53,532 bases of DNA from Bacilli bacterium (GTDB taxonomy: Bacteria; Bacillota_I; Bacilli_A; RFN20; CAG-826): the NCBI GenBank assembly GCA_024408095.1, contig JAKSVI010000008.1, positions 1-53,532 of the forward strand, given 5' to 3'. Under the pieces are notes generated by a model, which did not search any database, had not been told where the DNA came from, and saw only the letters and a program-made list of their open reading frames with translations. Shown piece by piece: positions 43,955 through 51,818 of this stretch (positions are counted from its first letter, which is position 1; each line of letters opens with the position of its first letter). A program made the translations under genes and the position numbers.

Positions 43955-44698
43955 ATGGAAAAGATTACTATTATTACCCCTTCATATAACTGTAAAAAGT
44001 ATTTTAAAGAAACTTTTGAGAGTGTAATTAATCAAACATATAAAGATTATGAGTGGATTATTATCGATGATTGTTCCACTGATGGTTCTTTTAATTACAT
44101 TTCTAATTTAATTAAGAACAATCTAAAAATTAGATTGTTCCAAACACCAAAGAATGGTGGATCTGCTGTCGCTAGAAACATTGGATTAAAGAATGCTTCT
44201 GGTAGATACATTACATTTTTAGATGCAGATGATTTACTTGATCCTAACTATTTAGAGGAACAAGTTAAATTCATCAATGACAATGGACCAATCATCACTG
44301 CAGGTTATAGAAGAATACACGGTGAATCAAACACTGTATTTCTCCCAAGAGAATCAATAACATTTAAAGGCTTACTTAAAGGCAATGATTGTTCATGTCT
44401 TACTACAATGTATGATAGAGAAGTAGTGGGAGATATATTTTTTCCTGAAGACATAAAAAAACAAGAAGATTATGTTTTTTGGTTAAACATTCTTAAACAA
44501 GGTTATACAGTTAAAGGAAATAGACAAGTACTCGCTACATATAACATTCATAGCGATAGCAAGAATATAAACAAAAAAGGTTTAATTAAATATCAATATG
44601 CCGTATATCACAAAGCAATGCATTTCAATTTCTTCAAATCTATGTACTATGTATTTAGATGGGGAATATATGGCTTAAAGAAATATAAAGGAGTTTAA
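43955..44698 (+). CDS. GT2-family glycosyltransferase
   Basis: 247 residues: KITIITPSYNCKKYFKETFE, WIIIDDCSTDGSF, GGSAVARNIGLKNA and ITFLDADDLLDP (DxD) form a compact GT2 domain; KKQEDYVFWLNIL is the ED region. Closest in style to the WaaV/wcaA-like small transferases. Codon use (more CTT/ACT, AGA) differs from the extremely A+T-rich cargo around it. It is preceded immediately by a terminator without an obvious ribosome-binding site, an odd arrangement that suggests it was placed here by recombination. Confidence 0.85.
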   Translation: MEKITIITPSYNCKKYFKETFESVINQTYKDYEWIIIDDCSTDGSFNYISNLIKNNLKIRLFQTPKNGGSAVARNIGLKNASGRYITFLDADDLLDPNYLEEQVKFINDNGPIITAGYRRIHGESNTVFLPRESITFKGLLKGNDCSCLTTMYDREVVGDIFFPEDIKKQEDYVFWLNILKQGYTVKGNRQVLATYNIHSDSKNINKKGLIKYQYAVYHKAMHFNFFKSMYYVFRWGIYGLKKYKGV

Positions 44699-44699
44699 C

Positions 44700-45128
44700 A
44701 TGAATATAAATGAAGCAGAAGACACATTTCTTAACATGTCATGCAGTGACCACGATGTACCTTTACTAATTGAATGTGTTAACAAATTGGAAGATAAACC
44801 TGAAATACTAATTAAAAATGCATCACTTTTATCCTTATATTGGAATAAAATTAGCCAAATAGCTGTATATAACATTTTGACTTCTAAATTTGATAAAAAA
44901 GAAGAAAAAGTTAAACAATTAGAATTATTGTCGTCAAGAAGTTATTCTTCATCTTCACCTTCTCAGTATTTACCGTATATCTTAAATGGCGATTCAATTG
45001 TTTTTGAAATAGATTCTGATTCTTACGGTTGTTATGAGCTGTTGTTGACTCATATGCCTGAGGAATACAGTTTTTTAACTACAAACAAGCCAAATAATAA
45101 AATATTAATTGTATTATATAAATTATAA
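44700..45128 (+). CDS. Small protein of unknown function coupled to the GT2
   Basis: 142 residues, acidic, soluble. AAGGAG lies 8 nt before ATG 44700 and overlaps the end of the GT2 gene, so the two are translated from one mRNA. The middle contains a Ser-rich stretch (SSRSYSSSSPSQ). No family recognised. Possibly a small accessory factor of the transferase. Confidence 0.55.
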   Translation: MNINEAEDTFLNMSCSDHDVPLLIECVNKLEDKPEILIKNASLLSLYWNKISQIAVYNILTSKFDKKEEKVKQLELLSSRSYSSSSPSQYLPYILNGDSIVFEIDSDSYGCYELLLTHMPEEYSFLTTNKPNNKILIVLYKL

Positions 45129-45157
45129 TGATTTAATTTTGATTTTATATTAAGGTC

Positions 45158-45186
45158 TTGATTCGAGAGATTACTTTTTTTATAAT
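45158..45186 (+). promoter_or_regulatory. Strong promoter of the initiating sugar-phosphate transferase
   Basis: TTGATT (45158-45163), exactly 17 nt, TATAAT (45181-45186), then 9 nt to ATG 45196. Predicted leader about 3 nt, without Shine-Dalgarno. Confidence 0.6.
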
Positions 45187-45195
45187 ATTCCTTCT

Positions 45196-45807
45196 ATGAA
45201 GAGGTCACAAAAAGCATACCTAGTACTAAAACGCTTGATAGGAATATTTGGTTCTTTTATTGGAATTATTGTATGCTTTGCTTTTTTGTGGTGGTGGGTT
45301 TTACCAGTAAACGCTATTGTTACTAAAGGCCATCCAATCTTTGTTCATAAGAGAGTTGGATATCATCAAAAAGAATTTGGTTTAATCAAATTTCGTTCTA
45401 TGAGAGTTGATGCCAATCCTAATCTTTCTCCAAGCGATATGAATAAAGATACTCAAGCATCAATGGAAACTTGTTTTGGCAAATTCTTAAGAAAATCATC
45501 CATTGATGAAACAATGCAATTATTAAATGTATTTATTGGACAAATGTCTTTTATTGGACCACGTCCAGGCGCTGCTATTAATGAAGAATTTTTGCTTGAA
45601 GAAAGAGCAAAATATACTCCTAATGCTTTTGATGTTAAACCAGGTATGTCTGGATTAGCTCAAATTAAGATGAAAAGAGATCATGATCCTATATTAAAAG
45701 CTAAATACGATCATGAATATGTGTCTCATATTTGTTTATGGTTAGATATTAAATTATTTGTATTGACTATCCTTGGTGTCTTTAGACATAATGATGGTGC
45801 TCGATAA
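45196..45807 (+). CDS. Initiating undecaprenyl-phosphate sugar-phosphate transferase (monotopic PGT)
   Basis: 203 residues of the bacterial sugar transferase family: an N-terminal hydrophobic helix (about 13-35), HKRVGYHQKEFGLIKFRSMR, KFLRKSSIDETMQLLNVFIG, MSFIGPRPG and KPGMSGLAQI. It lacks the large N-terminal membrane domain of WbaP-like enzymes, so it is the short monotopic form. It would transfer a sugar-1-phosphate (for example diNAcBac, GalNAc or glucose phosphate) to undecaprenyl phosphate and start the repeat unit. Its stop is followed at once by repeat copy B. Being far from the main glycosyltransferase block suggests a split locus. Confidence 0.9.
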   Translation: MKRSQKAYLVLKRLIGIFGSFIGIIVCFAFLWWWVLPVNAIVTKGHPIFVHKRVGYHQKEFGLIKFRSMRVDANPNLSPSDMNKDTQASMETCFGKFLRKSSIDETMQLLNVFIGQMSFIGPRPGAAINEEFLLEERAKYTPNAFDVKPGMSGLAQIKMKRDHDPILKAKYDHEYVSHICLWLDIKLFVLTILGVFRHNDGAR

Positions 45808-45893
45808 ATCGGGTTTTATCATTGCAATTATTACAATCTATTAAAAAATAGATAAAAGATTCATCTCACAAACAACGGATGAATCTTTTTCCT
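45806..45893 (+). repeat. 3'-flanking repeat element, copy B (with terminator)
   Basis: AAATCGGGTTTTATCATT begins at the stop of the sugar transferase gene and continues with ATTACAATCTATT; it then carries a hairpin at 45854-45890 (AAAAGATTCATC / GATGAATCTTTT, 12 bp). Shares core with A, C and D, and the hairpin sequence with C. The stretch from 45894 to 45972 has no gene. Confidence 0.75.
45854..45890 (+). terminator. Terminator hairpin inside repeat copy B
   Basis: 12-bp perfect stem AAAAGATTCATC / GATGAATCTTTT, 12-nt loop, trailing T-run. Confidence 0.8.
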
Positions 45894-45972
45894 TAAAGGG
45901 ATATACTATTATTAATAAATAACATTAAAAAGAACTAGGAACTATTAGGTTAAATAATTTATCTCCATGTAT

Positions 45973-46011
45973 TGTTATAATTTTGTAGCCTAGTTAAGAA
46001 TCATTCTTAAC
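45973..46011 (+). promoter_or_regulatory. Extended -10 promoter with adjacent operator-like palindrome before the dGTPase-like gene
   Basis: TG-T-TATAAT (45973-45981) is an extended -10. From 45993 to 46011 lies GTTAAGAAT-C-ATTCTTAAC, a perfect 9+9 palindrome just past the expected transcription start, as for a repressor operator. Confidence 0.45.
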
Positions 46012-46043
46012 AACTTTATTGTTATTAATAGGAGGATGTTTGT

Positions 46044-47549
46044 ATGGAGTGGAAGTATCTATTGTCAACAGCACGCGTTCCAAACCCATCAACTGATCTT
46101 GATTTAAATAAAGAATTTAGTTATTTAATATCTTCATCAGCGATTAGGCGTTTACAAGATAAAGCACAAGTTTTCCCTCTTGAACAGGGCGATTTTGTGA
46201 GGACGCGTCTCACGCATTCATTAGAAGCTATGTCTGTTGCAGATGAAATTGGAAAAACAGTAACCTTGGTTTTGAATCGTCGAGATTTAGATGAAAGAAT
46301 GAAAAAAGATCCTAAGGATTATATTGGGCACTTCAAATTTAGAGACGAAATTTCAAAATTAAGCAATGTTTTAAAAACAGCTGCCCTAATTCACGACATT
46401 GGAAATCCGCCATTTGGGCATATAGGAGAATCTATAATATCTGAGTGGTTTAAAGAAAACCTTGATAAATTTTACATTAAGAAAACTATAACTTCTGTTA
46501 GAAAAAGCGATAAAGAAATTAAAGGATATTATCCAATTATCAAATTTCTTAACGAACAAGAAAAACAAGATCTTTATAATTTTGATGGAAATGCTCAATT
46601 GTTACGTATTCTCTCAAAACTTAATATAAATCAAAATTGTAATGGATACACAGCTACTCTTTATTCTACTTGTATGAAGTATACTCTGAATTCAATAGAT
46701 TATTTAGCAAATAAGGATAGTGGTCGTGTTGAATATCATAAAATCGGTCATTTTGAAACTGAAGATAACATGGTTTCATTGGTCCAAAATCTTACAAAAA
46801 CAGGAACCTCAAGGAACCCACTTGCATTTTTGTTGGAAGCAAGTGATGATATATCTTATTTAACCGCGGATATTGAAGATGCAATTAAAAAAGGTATTAT
46901 TGATATAGATGATTTAATCAATAAATTGTCTTATCTAAAAAATTCTAAAGAAGTTTTAAAAAGTCCTTATGTTGTCTATTACGAAAATCTTTCAAGAGAT
47001 TTGGATGATTTATGTAAGAAAAACAAAGATAAAGAACGCAAAATTATCGCCTTGAGAATATATTTAAGAAAAGTTTTCATTGATGAATCTTGTTTGGTGT
47101 TTGAAACAAATTATTCTCAAATAATGAGCGGAGTATTTATCTCCGATTTATTAAGTCAATCTAAAGCCGTTTTTATTGCAAAAAAATTGCGCCAATTTCT
47201 TAATAATGAAGTTTATAGATTTAAAGATATTGCTATTCAGAAAGCAAAGGTTTATAAAATTCTAAACGTGCTCCTTGATGAAATTGTTCCTGCAGCATTT
47301 TCGTGTTCGAAAACGAATTCAGTTAAAACAGATAATAAAATTGATATTGTTTGCGAACTTATTTCGCCAAACTATAGAAAATTATGCAATGATACAATTT
47401 ACAAAATAAAAAATGATGCAACTCTTACAAAGGAACGGTCATTAGGATTGCAAATTTATAATTGCTTACGATTGGCTGTTGATCAAATTAGTGGAATGAC
47501 AGACCTTTATGCTTCATCGTTATATGAAATATTGGATGCTTCTAAATAA
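46044..47549 (+). CDS. dgt: dGTPase-like HD-domain dNTP triphosphohydrolase
   Basis: 501 residues. FVRTRLTHSLEA gives the first metal-binding His (H58), ALIHDIGNPPFGHIGE the HD pair (H117, D118) and H126, and the length and order match bacterial dGTPases. It would hydrolyse dNTPs to the nucleoside and triphosphate. Such proteins protect against phages by depleting dNTPs, and this one lies among defence-type cargo, but a housekeeping role is equally possible. AGGAGG sits 8 nt before ATG 46044. The gene is single between repeat copy B and the ImmA/IrrE pair, with a palindrome in the promoter that suggests regulated expression. Confidence 0.85.
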   Translation: MEWKYLLSTARVPNPSTDLDLNKEFSYLISSSAIRRLQDKAQVFPLEQGDFVRTRLTHSLEAMSVADEIGKTVTLVLNRRDLDERMKKDPKDYIGHFKFRDEISKLSNVLKTAALIHDIGNPPFGHIGESIISEWFKENLDKFYIKKTITSVRKSDKEIKGYYPIIKFLNEQEKQDLYNFDGNAQLLRILSKLNINQNCNGYTATLYSTCMKYTLNSIDYLANKDSGRVEYHKIGHFETEDNMVSLVQNLTKTGTSRNPLAFLLEASDDISYLTADIEDAIKKGIIDIDDLINKLSYLKNSKEVLKSPYVVYYENLSRDLDDLCKKNKDKERKIIALRIYLRKVFIDESCLVFETNYSQIMSGVFISDLLSQSKAVFIAKKLRQFLNNEVYRFKDIAIQKAKVYKILNVLLDEIVPAAFSCSKTNSVKTDNKIDIVCELISPNYRKLCNDTIYKIKNDATLTKERSLGLQIYNCLRLAVDQISGMTDLYASSLYEILDASK

Positions 47550-47586
47550 TCTTTTGTTATTTGATAATTTAAAATAATTTTAAATA

Positions 47587-47616
47587 TTGTATTCAAAATG
47601 AACTTTGATATAAAAT
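47587..47616 (+). promoter_or_regulatory. Promoter of the ImmA/IrrE-DUF4411 pair, short leader
   Basis: TTGTAT (47587-47592), 16 nt, TATAAA (47609-47614; TAAAAT in the next register). ATG 47626 lies 9-11 nt after the -10, with no Shine-Dalgarno. Confidence 0.5.
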
Positions 47617-47625
47617 AGAATTAAT

Positions 47626-48756
47626 ATGAAAAAAGTAGTTCATATTAAGAAGGAAATTTTTGATTGGGCATTGGGAGAATGCAATGTTCCTTTTGATGTT
47701 GTTTCTTCAAAAAAAACTTATGTTTCAGAGATAATTGAAGATAAACCGATAACATTAAGACAGGCGCAAGATCTATCAAATTTCTTTAAAATTCCATTAG
47801 GCTATTTCTTTTTGAGCGAGATTCCAAGCAATGTTTCTTTTAAAGCTGATTTTAGAACAATTGGAAATAAAAAAAATAACAGTTTTTCTAAGGATTTAAA
47901 AGATGTTTTGCTGATGATGGATTATAAGAAAAACTGGATGAGCGAGTATAAAAGAAATAATGGTTTTGAGCAGGTACAATTCAATTTTAATCACAATATT
48001 AACGATGACAAAAATGATTACGCTGAAGAATTACGTTTTTTACTAAATTTAAAAATAAATTGGTTTGCAAATTTAGGAGATATTAATTCTACATTCGAAT
48101 TTCTTAAGAAAAGAATTGAATCTTTTGGTGTTCTTGTAATGGAAAGTGGCGTTGTTGGGCAAAACACAAAAAGAACCTTAGATATTAATGAATTTAGAGG
48201 CTTTGTTTTAAATGATGAATACGCTCCTTTAATATTTATTAATACAAACGATAAAACGGAAGCGCGCTGTTTTACCCTCTTACATGAGTTTGTTCATATT
48301 TTAGCAAATAATGAAGATGACATAGATTTTGGAAATCAAAATGTTGGCATAGAAAGAAAAATTAATGCAATAGTTGCAGAAATCTTGATGCCTGAAAAAC
48401 TTATTTTAAATTTTAAAAATAAAAGTATTAATGATGAAACCTCTATCTTCAAACTAGCAAATAAGTTTAAAGTTAGTGTGTCTGCAATGGCGTTAAGGCT
48501 TTTGGATTTAAGGATTATTTCTAGTGATTTATGCCAATTTATTTTGGACAAAGTTAATAACGCTATTGGCAACAAGAAAAAAAGTGGTGGAAATTTTTAT
48601 AATACATTTTTGCTGAAAACAAGTTCAACATTTTCATATGCTGTTTTTGAAAGCGTTTCTTCAAATCTTATAACATTCAACGAAGCTTTTAGTTTGCTTG
48701 GCATAAAAGGTAAAACATTTATGACTTATAAGGAGAAATTATATGCCACAAGATAA
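47626..48756 (+). CDS. ImmA/IrrE metallopeptidase-domain protein with N-terminal HTH-like region
   Basis: 376 residues. The N-terminal part (about 1-65; PITLRQAQDLSNFFKIPLGY) resembles the XRE-like segment common in this family. FTLLHEFVHILANNE (HExxH at 220-224) is the zinc-peptidase site; AEILMPEKL is the following family motif. ImmA/IrrE proteins cleave repressors or act as antitoxin partners. Here the DUF4411 gene overlaps its end by 14 bp, the layout of the ImmA/IrrE-DUF4411 pairs known from mobile DNA. That the peptidase-like protein is the antitoxin is inferred from that pairing. Confidence 0.8.
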   Translation: MKKVVHIKKEIFDWALGECNVPFDVVSSKKTYVSEIIEDKPITLRQAQDLSNFFKIPLGYFFLSEIPSNVSFKADFRTIGNKKNNSFSKDLKDVLLMMDYKKNWMSEYKRNNGFEQVQFNFNHNINDDKNDYAEELRFLLNLKINWFANLGDINSTFEFLKKRIESFGVLVMESGVVGQNTKRTLDINEFRGFVLNDEYAPLIFINTNDKTEARCFTLLHEFVHILANNEDDIDFGNQNVGIERKINAIVAEILMPEKLILNFKNKSINDETSIFKLANKFKVSVSAMALRLLDLRIISSDLCQFILDKVNNAIGNKKKSGGNFYNTFLLKTSSTFSYAVFESVSSNLITFNEAFSLLGIKGKTFMTYKEKLYATR

Positions 48757-49243
48757 GTATATAATTGACTCTTGCTCTTTAATAACGCCATTTAATGGGT
48801 CTTATCCTATGGATAATTTCCCCTCATTTTGGGATAAATTAAAAGAAAAAATTCTTAGCGGCGAGATTATCATTTGTAGAGCAACATACGATGAAGTTGT
48901 TCCAATTGGAGATGATTTATCTTTATGGTTGAAATCAATTATTGATTCTGGAGTGCAAATACTAGAACCTGACGAAGATATTTTAAATAACTTTACAAGT
49001 ATTGTTGATCATGTTGACAAGCATGATCCTCCATACAAAGCTAGTGCTGTTTCTGAATTTATGGGATGTGGAGATCCGTTTATTATGGCTTCTGCAAAAT
49101 CTAGAGGCTATATTGTTATAACTGAAGAAATATATTCTCCTGGCGCAACAAAAAGGGTAAAAATACCAAATGTTTGTTTGGAAGAATCAATTCAATATAT
49201 GAATTTAACTTCTTATATAAAAAAAGCAGATTTTCATTTTTAA
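48743..49243 (+). CDS. DUF4411 PIN-fold putative toxin
   Basis: 166 residues. YIIDSCSLITPF (acidic D9) opens the PIN fold; IICRATYDEVV and CGDPFIMASAKSRGYIVITEE supply the other conserved acidic residues (E51 region, D near 112, E near 128). DUF4411 proteins are PIN-like and usually lie next to an ImmA/IrrE or XRE gene, as here, so this is a candidate ribonuclease toxin. AAGGAG precedes ATG 48743 by 7 nt inside the upstream gene. The stop is followed directly by repeat copy C. Confidence 0.8.
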   Translation: MPQDKYIIDSCSLITPFNGSYPMDNFPSFWDKLKEKILSGEIIICRATYDEVVPIGDDLSLWLKSIIDSGVQILEPDEDILNNFTSIVDHVDKHDPPYKASAVSEFMGCGDPFIMASAKSRGYIVITEEIYSPGATKRVKIPNVCLEESIQYMNLTSYIKKADFHF

Positions 49244-49328
49244 AATCGGTTTTTATCATTACGATTATTATAATCTATTCTAAAAACAGATAAAAGATTC
49301 ATCTAACAAATAATGGATGAATCTTTTT
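49242..49328 (+). repeat. 3'-flanking repeat element, copy C (with terminator)
   Basis: Starts at the stop of the DUF4411 gene: AAATCGGTTTTTATCATTAC, then GATTATTATAATCTATT. Hairpin 49292-49328 (AAAAGATTCATC / GATGAATCTTTT) is nearly identical to that of copy B. Same position relative to a stop codon as copies A and B. Confidence 0.75.
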
Positions 49329-49340
49329 CCTTATATTAAT

Positions 49341-49454
49341 ATAAAATTAAGAGTAGTAGTTTCTATTGGTATTAAAGTTATTTATCTTCCACCTACAGAT
49401 GGAATATCTACAATAGAGTTAAGAGAAGGTCTTAAAAAAGAGCTTTCTTTTTAA
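49341..49454 (+). pseudogene. C-terminal remnant of a cytidylyltransferase-like gene
   Basis: An open frame without start, reading IKLRVVVSIGIKVIYLPPTD then GISTIELREGLKKELSF and TAA at 49452-49454. The last 20 residues match the C-terminal motif of TagD-like nucleotidyltransferases ('RTxGIST...'), as in the gene at 11713. Nothing upstream of 49341 survives. It documents a lost glycan gene in this cargo region. Confidence 0.6.
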
Positions 49455-49506
49455 ATCTTTAGTTGCCTTATATTTAAATACTTTCAATAGTATAAAGAAT
49501 TTGAAT

Positions 49507-49512
49507 TATAAT
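49507..49512 (+). promoter_or_regulatory. -10 box before the 49519 gene, leaderless geometry
   Basis: TATAAT ends 6 nt before ATG 49519. This makes the in-frame TTG at 49501 an unlikely start, since it lies upstream of the box. Confidence 0.45.
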
Positions 49513-49518
49513 AATTAC

Positions 49519-50481
49519 ATGAACCCATTTGATGAATACACGCCAAATTTTAGTAGTCTTATTGAAGCAACCGGTTTACATAGAACCTTAAAAGATTTTG
49601 CTGAACTCCTTGAGTATATTTCTGGGCGCATTTTTTCAACCCCTACATTTGAGAGCCACCTAAAAGGTAGAATTCTGTATTGTCACGGAATAGATGCGTC
49701 TATTTATTCTTTGCGTGGTATTGAACAACTATGCTCCATCGGAGATATTGTGGATGCAGCAATGTTGGTTAGAAAAATAAGAGACAATTTATTTTTAGAT
49801 TTATTTTTAATTTCTTGTTCTCAAGATTGGGATAAAACAGATTTAAAAATGCCTAATTTAGACGAACTTTTATCAGATTCCGATTTATTAGTTAACATGT
49901 TGAATGAGTTTACTTTTGTACAATCAAAATATGAAGTAAACAATAAATATAAGATTGCTGTAAACAAATGGCGCGAAGGAAAATTAACAAATAATCAAGA
50001 CAAACATACTAAAAGAGATTTTTTTGGTTTTGATAAATACTTAAATTACCTTAAAAATGATAAAGTTTATGAAGAATGTTGCGCTAAATATTTAAAGAAA
50101 CATTTTGACACTCTCGATGTCTTTTTGAATGATTTTGCACATAGTAATAGTCCTAATAACTTAAATAACTATGCTTATACTGTTAGCAATAAGCTTCCTG
50201 AACTTTATAAACAATTAAATCAAGCAATTATTACATTAAAATATCTTTTTATTATCTCAATGTATTTAATTAATTCTGTTTATTTTCAAACTGAAGACTA
50301 CGAAGACTGTTTAGAATTTACTCATAATAATCCAGAAGGGCTTCAATATAATGTGATTTATGACATATTGGAAATTTTTGATGTTATAAAATCAAAAGAT
50401 ATTAATCTATTCAATTATTTGCTTGAGCATAATAAAAAATGCATGAAAATGCGCTTCGAAGATTATGAGAAAGACCAGTAG
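49519..50481 (+). CDS. Soluble helical protein of unknown function
   Basis: 320 residues from ATG 49519. All-helical by eye, with a repeated pattern of aromatic and acidic residues. LRGIEQLCSIGDIVDAAMLV then RKIRDNLFLDLFLI is reminiscent of helical proteins of the AbiV/HEPN type found in defence loci. A HEPN-like RxxxxH is not clear. It is flanked by repeat copy C and the unit of 50883. No firm family; defence-island context only. Confidence 0.5.
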   Translation: MNPFDEYTPNFSSLIEATGLHRTLKDFAELLEYISGRIFSTPTFESHLKGRILYCHGIDASIYSLRGIEQLCSIGDIVDAAMLVRKIRDNLFLDLFLISCSQDWDKTDLKMPNLDELLSDSDLLVNMLNEFTFVQSKYEVNNKYKIAVNKWREGKLTNNQDKHTKRDFFGFDKYLNYLKNDKVYEECCAKYLKKHFDTLDVFLNDFAHSNSPNNLNNYAYTVSNKLPELYKQLNQAIITLKYLFIISMYLINSVYFQTEDYEDCLEFTHNNPEGLQYNVIYDILEIFDVIKSKDINLFNYLLEHNKKCMKMRFEDYEKDQ

Positions 50482-50613
50482 AATTTCAAAAAAGTTTGAC
50501 ACTAATTTTTGATGAGCGTATGATATACAGCGCTATGAAAAATTTAAGAAAATAATCAATTAATGGTGATACATATTTTTCTTTGAATTTTTTAAAAAAA
50601 CTTGTTTTATCCG

Positions 50614-50649
50614 CTAAAATCTGAGGCATTTATATGCCTCAAATTTTAG
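50614..50649 (+). terminator. Long hairpin, possible bidirectional terminator
   Basis: A 16-bp stem with one mismatch (CTAAAATCTGAGGCAT / ATGCCTCAAATTTTAG) and loop TTAT. The A/T ends of the stem give U-rich tails on both strands. It separates 49519 from the following unit within a 401-nt gap (50482-50882) whose other contents are listed below; 50482-50613 shows nothing recognisable. Confidence 0.55.
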
Positions 50650-50684
50650 TTATAATAAGAACTCCAAAAGTCTCAAAAAACTTA

Positions 50685-50712
50685 TTGACAACCTAACTTT
50701 TTTATATAAGAT
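50685..50712 (+). promoter_or_regulatory. Promoter with consensus -35 for the 50883 unit
   Basis: TTGACA (50685-50690, perfect -35), 16 nt, TAAGAT (50707-50712). Transcription would start near 50720, giving a leader of about 163 nt before the 50883 gene. Confidence 0.6.
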
Positions 50713-50719
50713 AAAGCCT

Positions 50720-50749
50720 ATGATGTATTTAATTTTTAACCACATCTAG
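50720..50749 (+). CDS. Possible leaderless leader peptide (MMYLIFNHI)
   Basis: ATG 50720 sits 7 nt after the -10 of the promoter, the same spacing as other leaderless starts in the window. The frame stops after nine codons (TAG 50747-50749), 10 nt before an attenuator-like hairpin. Translation is not proven, and the peptide has no classical regulatory codon run. Confidence 0.3.
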   Translation: MMYLIFNHI

Positions 50750-50759
50750 CATGCTGGGG

Positions 50760-50785
50760 AAACCCGGGTGCGTAAATCCGGGTTT
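50760..50785 (+). terminator. Attenuator-like hairpin in the 50883 leader
   Basis: AAACCCGG / CCGGGTTT, 8 bp, 10-nt loop, then CTTTAA. GC-rich against an A+T-rich background. It lies inside the leader, so it may be an attenuator rather than an end point. Confidence 0.45.
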
Positions 50786-50820
50786 CTTTAATTAGAATAA
50801 ATAATAATTAGGAAATCCAC

Positions 50821-50835
50821 TCAAACTCTAGATAT
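50821..50835 (+). repeat. Left arm of a 15-bp inverted repeat flanking the 50883 gene
   Basis: TCAAACTCTAGATAT; its exact reverse complement is at 51799-51813. Confidence 0.8.
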
Positions 50836-50882
50836 AGTTTTGAGAATTTTTTAAGTGCTCTGCACTAGAAAGGGGGGAAGAA

Positions 50883-51776
50883 ATGAAAATTTCTGAAAAA
50901 TACAACCTACGTGTTTCAAGCGAAAGTCTCAGTTTTCTTGATGTAGAATTGGATAAAGATAACTATCATTTTATTAATTCGTTCTATATCGCAAACAGCG
51001 ACGATGAGTTCTGTGTAAATTGTAATCTTTACATGAAATCATTTTTCAAAGACTTCCTTATTCAATTGCAAGACAACAACGAAGAAGGAGCATATAAGTT
51101 ATTCAGCCATTTGAGAGAAATCAATAACATCCGCTTAGGCATGAGTCAAAACGAACCTCAAGGTAGAGGCATCGGAAAACTTAATGCTGAAGAAATCTTT
51201 AATGCAATCAAAGATTCTGAATTGTTTAAAGAAGGAGTTATTGCTGATGAAGTTTCTGATATGATGATCTTTGTTAAAAATTTAGACAAAGACAAAATGT
51301 CAGATATGGTTGCAAATATTATTAAGCTTCCTTTAATTCAATATACAATGGAGCAATGTGCTTCATTAAACATTGAATGTGTTGATTGTAAAGTTGAATA
51401 TTGGAATAAGGATATGTATGCTTGGGAAACAAAAACTTTTGCTCTTCCAGTTGATGATAAAGGTGAATTTATTTTGCTTGTGCCAAGATCCATATTGATT
51501 CAAAGAAACAAGTATACATTTGGAGATTTCCTTTGGAAATACGTGTTAACTTATTATCAAGAAATGTATCTTCGTGATGATAAAGATATTGTCAACCATA
51601 GAACTCTTAAAAGTGGCGATGATAAAGCCACGGTTAGCAAAAAAGCTGTTTATGATGATATGAAGAAAACAATTCTACTTGATAAAGATTTTGCAGCAAA
51701 ATTTGCGCTTGAACACCCAGACAAATTTAAAGAATTCAAAGATTATTGTTCTAATTCTATTAAAAATAAGGATTAG
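50883..51776 (+). CDS. Soluble protein of unknown function, accessory cargo
   Basis: 297 residues. A GRGIGKLNAEEIF segment is followed by KDKMSDMVANIIKLPLIQYT and, later, FILLVPRSIL. From memory this pattern (GrG...SDm..Nii...liqyT...LVPr) occurs in uncharacterised proteins scattered through defence islands, but I cannot name the family. No membrane segment. GAAAGGGGGGAAG directly before the ATG is a strong, purine-only ribosome-binding site. The gene looks richer in G+C than its neighbours, is enclosed by a 15-bp inverted repeat (50821-50835 and 51799-51813), and carries its own regulated-looking leader and terminator, so it is a self-contained imported cassette. Confidence 0.55.
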   Translation: MKISEKYNLRVSSESLSFLDVELDKDNYHFINSFYIANSDDEFCVNCNLYMKSFFKDFLIQLQDNNEEGAYKLFSHLREINNIRLGMSQNEPQGRGIGKLNAEEIFNAIKDSELFKEGVIADEVSDMMIFVKNLDKDKMSDMVANIIKLPLIQYTMEQCASLNIECVDCKVEYWNKDMYAWETKTFALPVDDKGEFILLVPRSILIQRNKYTFGDFLWKYVLTYYQEMYLRDDKDIVNHRTLKSGDDKATVSKKAVYDDMKKTILLDKDFAAKFALEHPDKFKEFKDYCSNSIKNKD

Positions 51777-51798
51777 GGCAACAAATCTAATTAAAACA

Positions 51799-51813
51799 AT
51801 ATCTAGAGTTTGA
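51799..51813 (+). repeat. Right arm of the 15-bp inverted repeat
   Basis: ATATCTAGAGTTTGA, exact reverse complement of 50821-50835; lies between the gene stop and its terminator. Confidence 0.8.
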
Positions 51814-51818
51814 AAATT

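Noticed and set aside
50720-50882. Known riboswitch in the 50883 leader
   Set aside because: No consensus core of a class I know; only one GC-rich hairpin and two short ones are visible.
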